DNA of 6,285 bases, from positions 1 through 6,285 of the forward strand of contig JADHUZ010000083.1 of assembly GCA_016784265.1 (NCBI GenBank). The letters are read 5' to 3'. Source of the stretch: Fidelibacterota bacterium (GTDB taxonomy: Bacteria; Fidelibacterota; BS150m-G59). Position numbers and translations under genes: made by a program. Below, one piece after another: positions 6,076 through 6,285 of this stretch (the stretch's first letter is position 1; each line of letters starts with the position of its first letter). The notes beneath the pieces are model-generated. The model made no database searches and had not been told where the DNA came from. It worked only from the letters and a program-made list of their open reading frames with translations.

Positions 6076-6285
6076 TTACTCCTCAGTGCTTTCTTTTTTT
6101 TCTTCCTTCACCTGTTCTTTGGAAGTTTCTGCACTTTCTGCTGCAACTTCTTTGGGCTCCTCAGCCACAACTTCTTCCACTGGTTCAGGTGCTGGTTTTT
6201 CTTCCTTCACCTGTTCTTTGGAAGTTTCTGCACTTTCTGCTGCAACTTCTTTGGGTTCCTCAACAACCGTTTCTTCCGCTGGCTC
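6076..6285 (-). CDS. rpsP: C-terminal tail of a protein, probably 30S ribosomal protein S16 (partial, 5' end beyond window)
   Basis: Only the last 69 codons and the TAA stop (6076-6078) are present, so the conserved S16 body cannot be seen. What is visible is a low-complexity, strongly acidic tail of Glu, Lys, Ala, Pro and Val, built of two copies of a 33-residue unit containing EEPKEVAAESAETSKEQV. The name rests on position: the gene directly upstream of khpA-rimM-trmD-rplS is usually rpsP. Some bacterial groups, notably Bacteroidetes and relatives, have S16 proteins with Glu/Lys/Ala-rich C-terminal extensions (established from memory). S16 binds 16S rRNA early in 30S assembly; the tail would probably be disordered and solvent-exposed. 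An unrelated Glu-rich protein cannot be ruled out from this fragment. The last two Glu codons are GAG GAG and double as the khpA ribosome binding site. Confidence 0.62.
   Translation of the reverse strand, partial: EPAEETVVEEPKEVAAESAETSKEQVKEEKPAPEPVEEVVAEEPKEVAAESAETSKEQVKEEKKESTEE
6079..6084 (-). promoter_or_regulatory. Shine-Dalgarno of khpA
   Basis: The minus strand reads GAGGAG, 9 bases before the GTG start at 6069. It is formed by the last two Glu codons of the upstream gene and decides the non-ATG start of khpA. Confidence 0.8.
6097..6285 (-). repeat. 99-bp tandem repeat (33 codons) in the probable rpsP tail
   Basis: Copy 1 occupies 6187-6285 (it may continue beyond the window edge) and copy 2 occupies 6097-6186, ending 9 bp short of a full unit. 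A 60-bp block is identical in both copies (6196-6255 and 6097-6156). Flanking it, the units differ by a synonymous GAA/GAG change and, further upstream, by several substitutions. The period is a multiple of three, so the frame is kept. Near identity at synonymous positions indicates a recent duplication or gene conversion. Confidence 0.93.

Overview
The window is a gene-dense, AT-rich bacterial chromosome segment. Every gene I can support lies on the minus strand, so transcription runs from position 6285 down to position 1. There are eight genes: 3' end of rpsP - khpA - rimM - trmD - rplS - GAF/HD-GYP gene - selA - selB (5' two thirds). Spacings, in that order, are 6, 5, -10 (overlap), 9, 12, 8 and 2 bp. 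No intergenic stretch exceeds 12 bp, and I see no room for a terminator or a free-standing promoter, so the simplest reading is one long operon. The two outer genes are cut by the window edges.

The right part (about 4299-6285) is the widespread ribosome maturation cluster: ribosomal protein S16, the KH-domain RNA-binding protein KhpA, the 16S processing factor RimM, the tRNA m1G37 methyltransferase TrmD and ribosomal protein L19. The left part (1-2712) is selA-selB, the bacterial pair that makes selenocysteyl-tRNA and delivers it to the ribosome. Between the blocks sits a 521-residue cytoplasmic GAF plus HD-GYP protein (2721-4286), probably a cyclic-di-nucleotide phosphodiesterase, whose HD-GYP domain carries an insertion of roughly 100 residues.

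The organism should be a selenocysteine-using bacterium. An S16 with a long Glu/Lys/Ala-rich tail, AT-rich sequence, several genes without a clear Shine-Dalgarno and HD-GYP signalling would fit the FCB group or a related candidate phylum, but that is a guess from style; no marker here fixes the taxon.

I do not see a wholly new system. The points most worth checking are the regulatory gene wedged between rplS and selA, the insertion in its HD-GYP domain, and a 99-bp tandem duplication in the S16 tail. I see no mobile element, CRISPR array, tRNA or rRNA gene, and no broken gene.
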